From contig DAIDHC010000010.1 in assembly GCA_027452065.1 (NCBI GenBank), positions 1 through 64,000 of the forward strand: a DNA stretch of 64,000 bases, in the 5' to 3' direction. This DNA is from Bryobacterales bacterium (GTDB lineage Bacteria; Acidobacteriota; Terriglobia; Bryobacterales; Bryobacteraceae). The position numbers and the translations under genes were made by a program. The notes below the pieces were generated by a model that saw nothing but the letters and a program-made list of their open reading frames with translations, was not told the origin of the DNA and searched no databases. This document shows, in pieces, positions 60,403 through 64,000 of this stretch (position 1 is the stretch's first letter; each line of letters begins with the position of its first letter).

Positions 60403-63095
60403 CCGTCCGCCTCGCCGCCGTCCCCCTCGCCCTCCTCGCCTCCCTTCTCGCGGCCCCTCCGCCCGCCCCGCCCGCCGCCGTTCCGCTGTCCTTCACTGAG
60501 CTCCACCGCGCCTTCGCCCACCCTCCCGGCTCCTCCCGCATCATGATGCGCTGGTGGTGGTTCGGTCCCGCCGTCACCCGTGACGAGCTCCATCGCGAGC
60601 TGTCCGCCATGAAATCCGGCGGCATCGGCGGCGTCGAGGTCCAGCCCGTCTATCCCCTCGACCTCGACGACCCGGCGCGCGGCTTCTCCAATCTCCCCTA
60701 TCTCTCTCCCGCCTTCCTCGACGTCCTCCGCTTTGCCTCTCAGGACGCTTCCGCCCTCGGCCTCCGCCTCGATCTCACGCTCGCCAGCGGCTGGCCCTAC
60801 GGCGGCCCCTCGGTCCCGGTCACCGAAGCCGCCGGCCGCCTGCGCCTCGAACAGGTGCCCGTCCCCTCCGGCGTCTCTTCGATTCCCGCTCCCGCGCTCT
60901 CCACCGGCGAGAAACTCCTCGCCGTCTTCCTCGATGACGGCCCCTCTCTGCCCGCCTCCGCCGTCGTCTCCGGCCGTCTCGCTGTCGCGCCCGACCCCGC
61001 GCGCTCCCGCCTCGCCCTTTTCTTCATCTCCAGCCGCACCGGCATGATGGTCAAGCGCGCCGCCGCCGGTGCCGAAGGCTTCGTCGTCGATCACTACGAT
61101 GCCGCCGCCGTCCGCCACTACCTCGCCGCCGTCGCCGGCACCCTCGCCCGATCGTTCGGCCCGCATCCCCCTTACGCTGTCTTTAGCGACAGCCTCGAGG
61201 TGATGGCCTCCGACTGGACGCCCGACCTGCTCGACCAGTTCCGCCGCCGCCGCGGCTACGATCTCACGCCCCTTCTGCCCGCCCTCGCCCTCGGCCGCGA
61301 TCCCCGTTCCGCCGCCGTTCGCCACGACTGGGGTCAGACGCTCACCGAGCTGGCCAACGAAAACTACCTCGTCCCTGTGGAGCATTGGGCCCGCGCCCAC
61401 GGCGTCCTGTTCCGCTCCCAGACCTACGGCGATCCTCCCGTCGCCCTTTCAAGCAACGCCCTCGTCGATCTGCCCGAAGGCGAAGGCTTCCGCTGGCGCG
61501 AGTTCTGCGAATCCCGCTGGGCCGCCTCCGCCGCCCACCTCTACGGCCGCCCCGTCGTCAGTTCGGAAACCTGGACCTGGCTCCACTCCCCGGCCTACCG
61601 CGCCACTCCTCTCGACATGAAGGCCGAGGCCGACCGCCACTTCCTCCAGGGCATCAACCAGCTCGTCGGCCACGGCTGGCCCTACTCTCCGCCCTCGGCC
61701 CCGGAGCCCGGTTGGGCCTTTTACGCCGCCGCCGCTTTCTCTTCCCACAACCCCTGGTGGTTCGTCATGCCCGACGTCGCCGCCTACCTCCAGCGCCTCA
61801 GCTTCCTCCTCCGCCAGGGCGCCCCGGTCATCGACGTCGCCCTCTTCCTGCCGACCGACGACGCCTGGGCCCGCTTCAGTCCCGGCCCCGTCTCTCTCAA
61901 CCGCTCCTTCGCCTCCTTGCTCGACCCTCATGTCATCCCCTCCATCCTCGACGCCGGCTACGGCCTCGATTTCATCGACAACGATGCGCTGCTCAACACC
62001 GCCGCCCGCTATCCGGTCCTCGTACTGCCCAACATCGAGCGCATCCCCGTCCCCGTCTACCGCCGCATCGAGTCCCTCGTGCGCTCCGGTGTTCACCTCG
62101 TCTTCACCCGCCGGGCTCCCTCGCTCGCCCCCGGTCTCCCGGACGCCGAATCCCAAACGGCCGAAATCCGCGCCATCTCCGGCCGCCTCCTCGCCAGCCC
62201 CAACGTCCGCCTCGTCCCGGAAGAAGGCGCCGCCCTCGCCGAGGCTCTTCATTCCTTCGTTCCTCCCGACCTCATCGTCCAGCCCGCCGCGCCCGCCCTC
62301 GGCTTCGTCCACCGCAAGCTCCCCTCCGCCGACATCTATTTCCTCGCCAACACCTCCAACCAACCCGCGAACATCCGCGCCTCCTTCCGCTCCGCCGGCC
62401 CGGCCGCGCAATGGTGGGACCCTTTCACCGGCGTCTCCACTCCCGCGGACCCCGCCGCTCCCATCACCCTCGCCCCCTACGAGTCCCGCGTCCTTGTCTT
62501 CTCCTCCGCCCTTCCTTCCGCGCAGCCCCCCACCTCTCCGCCCGGCCTCGCTTCGCTTGAGCTCGACCTCTCCACCGGCTGGCGCGCCACCTTCCCCGAT
62601 CTCCATCGCTCTCTCACCCTGTCCACCCTCCATTCCTGGACCGACGATGAAGCCCTACGCTATTTCTCCGGCCGCGCCATCTACGAGAAGTCCGTCACCG
62701 TCCCCGCGTCCTTCCTCCGCCCCGGCGCACCCGTCCGCCTCGACTTCGGCCCCGGCATCCCCGTTCCCGACCCCGGCGGCAACGCCCCCGGCATGCGCGC
62801 CCTGCTCGAAAGTCCGGTCCGCGAAGCCGCCCGCGTCTCCATCAATGGATCCCCCGCCGGCGCCGTCTGGCACTCGCCCTACTCGCTCGCCATCGCCCCC
62901 CTCCTCCGCCCCGGCTCCAACACCATCCAAATCGAAGTCGGCAATCTCGCCATCAACGCCCTCGCCGGCCGCGCCCTCCCCGACTACCGCCTCCTGAAGC
63001 GCCGCTACGGCGACCGCTTCTCCCCCCAAGGCCTCGCAAACATCGCCCCCCTCCCCTCCGGCCTCCTCGGCCCCGTGAGACTCGTCTCTCCCTGA
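60399..63095 (+). CDS. GH106 alpha-L-rhamnosidase, secreted
   Basis: An 898-residue protein from the ATG at 60399, with a Sec signal (MTVRLAAVPLALLASLLAAPPPAPPAA). GH106 features are MMRWWWFGPAVTRDELHRELSAMKSGGIGGVEVQPVYP, FSDSLEVMASDWTPDLLDQFRRRRGYDLTPLLPAL, VSSETWTW and QLVGHGWPYSP. A C-terminal galactose-binding-like beta domain follows (RVSINGSPAGAVWHSPYSLAIAPLL). It removes terminal alpha-L-rhamnose from polysaccharide or glycosides. Direct coupling to rhaM and rhaI makes rhamnose the product with good confidence. It is somewhat shorter than many GH106 enzymes. Confidence 0.92.
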   Translation: MTVRLAAVPLALLASLLAAPPPAPPAAVPLSFTELHRAFAHPPGSSRIMMRWWWFGPAVTRDELHRELSAMKSGGIGGVEVQPVYPLDLDDPARGFSNLPYLSPAFLDVLRFASQDASALGLRLDLTLASGWPYGGPSVPVTEAAGRLRLEQVPVPSGVSSIPAPALSTGEKLLAVFLDDGPSLPASAVVSGRLAVAPDPARSRLALFFISSRTGMMVKRAAAGAEGFVVDHYDAAAVRHYLAAVAGTLARSFGPHPPYAVFSDSLEVMASDWTPDLLDQFRRRRGYDLTPLLPALALGRDPRSAAVRHDWGQTLTELANENYLVPVEHWARAHGVLFRSQTYGDPPVALSSNALVDLPEGEGFRWREFCESRWAASAAHLYGRPVVSSETWTWLHSPAYRATPLDMKAEADRHFLQGINQLVGHGWPYSPPSAPEPGWAFYAAAAFSSHNPWWFVMPDVAAYLQRLSFLLRQGAPVIDVALFLPTDDAWARFSPGPVSLNRSFASLLDPHVIPSILDAGYGLDFIDNDALLNTAARYPVLVLPNIERIPVPVYRRIESLVRSGVHLVFTRRAPSLAPGLPDAESQTAEIRAISGRLLASPNVRLVPEEGAALAEALHSFVPPDLIVQPAAPALGFVHRKLPSADIYFLANTSNQPANIRASFRSAGPAAQWWDPFTGVSTPADPAAPITLAPYESRVLVFSSALPSAQPPTSPPGLASLELDLSTGWRATFPDLHRSLTLSTLHSWTDDEALRYFSGRAIYEKSVTVPASFLRPGAPVRLDFGPGIPVPDPGGNAPGMRALLESPVREAARVSINGSPAGAVWHSPYSLAIAPLLRPGSNTIQIEVGNLAINALAGRALPDYRLLKRRYGDRFSPQGLANIAPLPSGLLGPVRLVSP

Positions 63096-63127
63096 CCCGG
63101 CCCATCCCCGCGCACACGTTTCACTAG

Positions 63128-63373
63128 TGCGCCAGCCTTCGCACGCTGCGCCACACGCACGGGCCGCACCTTCTCGCCGCCGGTCTGCCACTGACCGACG
63201 TCGGCAAGTCCCTCGGGCACACCAACCCGGATGTGACGGCGACCGTCTACGCTCACGCAATGCCGTGCCATGACGATCTCGCCGCCGACGCGTGGGACAG
63301 GTTTCAAAATGCAGCGCGTGCGCCCATCATCGTGAAGTCGCCAAACCGGGGGCAGGCGAGGAAGACGGCTTAG
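63128..63373 (+). pseudogene. decayed C-terminal fragment of a tyrosine recombinase/integrase
   Basis: An 81-codon open stretch with no start codon ends at TAG 63371-63373. It reads LRHTHGPHLLAAGLPLTDVG, KSLGHTNPDVTATVYAHAM, the box II region of phage-type integrases: the Arg, the LGH His and the nucleophile Tyr are kept. The first His of the HxxR motif is Arg (CGC for CAC). Upstream of 63128 is a stop and then the end of the GH106 gene, so the N-terminal three quarters are gone. It marks an old mobile-element boundary; the 63096-63127 stretch shows nothing else. Confidence 0.75.
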
Positions 63374-63421
63374 GACCCGGTCCGGTTTACGATTCAGTCG
63401 ATTTGTGGACCTTGGGTTTGC

Positions 63422-63447
63422 AAAAAAACCGATTTCTCAAACCGGTT
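63422..63447 (-). terminator. intrinsic terminator overlapping the fic stop codon
   Basis: On the minus strand AACCG and CGGTT (63447-63443 and 63431-63427) form a 5-bp stem around a loop containing the TGA stop, followed by a run of seven T. The stem is short but correctly placed. Confidence 0.5.
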
Positions 63448-64000
63448 GCGATGGAGCGAGTGAATAGCTCGTGCTGCGACCCCCCTCGGGGTTCTGAACC
63501 AGGACGCGGTGCTCGACCAGAGCGAGGATGTCCCGATAAGCGGTGTCCTGCGAGCATTTGGCGAGAGTGGCGTATTTTGATGTGGTGAGCTTGCCTTCGA
63601 ACCCGTCGAGCAGCCGGTTGACGGCCAGCCGTTGCCGCGAGTTGAGATGCACATCTTGGATACGGTCCCAGAAACGCGCTTTCTCAAGCACGGTGCCTAG
63701 TGTTACCTGTGCGCCGTCGATGGCGCGGCCGAGACATCGTAGAAACCACTCCATCCACGGCGTGATGTCCATCGTGCCTTTCTGCGTGCGTTCCAGAATG
63801 TCGTAATAGTCGTTGCGCTCCTGCCGGATCTGCGCCGACATGCTGTAAAACCGTTGCGGGCTGTGCTCCGAGCGCGCGAGGGCCATGTCCGTGATGGCGC
63901 GGGCAATGCGCCCGTTGCCGTCATCGAAAGGGTGAATGGTGACGAACCAGAGATGCGCGAGCCCTGCTTTCAGCACCGGGTCAATCTGGTCTTTTCCTTC
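63437..64000 (-). CDS. Fic-domain protein (partial, N-terminus off the window)
   Basis: The open frame runs from the window edge; the track's GTG at 63976 is internal, since EGKDQIDPV precedes it in frame. The Fic core HPFDDGNGRIARAITDMAL is complete, with catalytic His and the Arg that binds phosphate. A C-terminal winged helix follows (LTTSKYATLAKCSQDTAYRDILALVEHRVLVQNPEGGRSTSYSLA). Fic proteins AMPylate or otherwise modify targets. Whether an inhibitory helix is present cannot be seen here. Neighbouring integrase debris suggests horizontal acquisition, as a toxin or regulatory gene. Confidence 0.9.
   Translation of the reverse strand, partial: EGKDQIDPVLKAGLAHLWFVTIHPFDDGNGRIARAITDMALARSEHSPQRFYSMSAQIRQERNDYYDILERTQKGTMDITPWMEWFLRCLGRAIDGAQVTLGTVLEKARFWDRIQDVHLNSRQRLAVNRLLDGFEGKLTTSKYATLAKCSQDTAYRDILALVEHRVLVQNPEGGRSTSYSLAPSQPV

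Noticed and set aside
61385-62633. Long ORFs in alternative frames across the GH106 gene
   Set aside because: They are Arg/Pro- or Gly/Glu-rich shadows; the GH106 frame explains the region.

Overview
The window looks like chromosome of an acidobacterium of the Solibacter/Bryobacter type. The evidence is indirect but consistent: high GC, two very large carboxypeptidase-regulatory-domain TonB receptors of the Oar-like kind that this group uses in place of SusC/SusD pairs, an orphan duplicated FtsX permease of the acidobacterial ADOP type, a secreted protein ending in the TIGR03437 domain, and many Tat-exported sugar enzymes. I see no rRNA, tRNA or CRISPR array.

Layout. (1) 1-9.5 kb, minus strand: one operon with a consensus promoter, reading TonB receptor, two tandem paralogous secreted propeller-like proteins, a GxGYxYP-type putative glycosidase, and a PcRGLX/YetA-like exo-rhamnogalacturonan lyase that runs off the left edge and is absent from the ORF track. 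(2) 9.6-21.3 kb: a LacI regulator divergent from a plus-strand operon of SMP-30 lactonase, GH105 unsaturated rhamnogalacturonyl hydrolase, SDR, enolase-superfamily sugar-acid dehydratase, aldose-epimerase-like protein, second SDR, Tat-exported GH36-like enzyme and DMT transporter, followed by a Tat-exported Gfo/Idh/MocA oxidoreductase. This gene set fits a non-phosphorylative sugar pathway. (3) 21.3-26.9 kb, minus: TonB receptor, sulfite-oxidase-like molybdoenzyme, TPR protein. (4) 27-38.5 kb: two paralogous two-domain alpha/beta hydrolases, a NagB-like deaminase, a second LacI regulator, a DUF6807 (PmoA-like) protein, a hexuronate-type MFS transporter, a Tat-exported sugar isomerase and another Gfo/Idh/MocA oxidoreductase. 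(5) 38.5-50.2 kb: ADOP permease, CrtI-like oxidoreductase, GH130-like enzyme, glycogen branching enzyme, adenosine-deaminase-family enzyme, serine acetyltransferase, a lipoprotein and the TIGR03437 protein. (6) 50.2-54.3 kb: AlaX-like editing protein and a GH36-like/alginate-lyase fusion. (7) 54.3-63.1 kb: a minus-strand operon headed by an unusual IclR-HTH/sugar-binding-domain regulator (with Gfo/Idh/MocA, DUF993 and isomerase genes), divergent from L-rhamnose isomerase, rhamnose mutarotase and a GH106 alpha-L-rhamnosidase. (8) The right edge holds a decayed tyrosine-recombinase tail and a Fic protein.

The common theme is breakdown of plant or microbial polysaccharide rich in rhamnose, galactose and uronic acids, most likely rhamnogalacturonan: surface uptake by TonB receptors, periplasmic trimming by lyase, GH105, GH106, GH36-like and esterase-like enzymes, uptake by DMT/MFS carriers, then rhamnose or related sugars metabolised by either an oxidative or an isomerase route. 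Specific substrates are inferred from families and context, not shown by the sequence.
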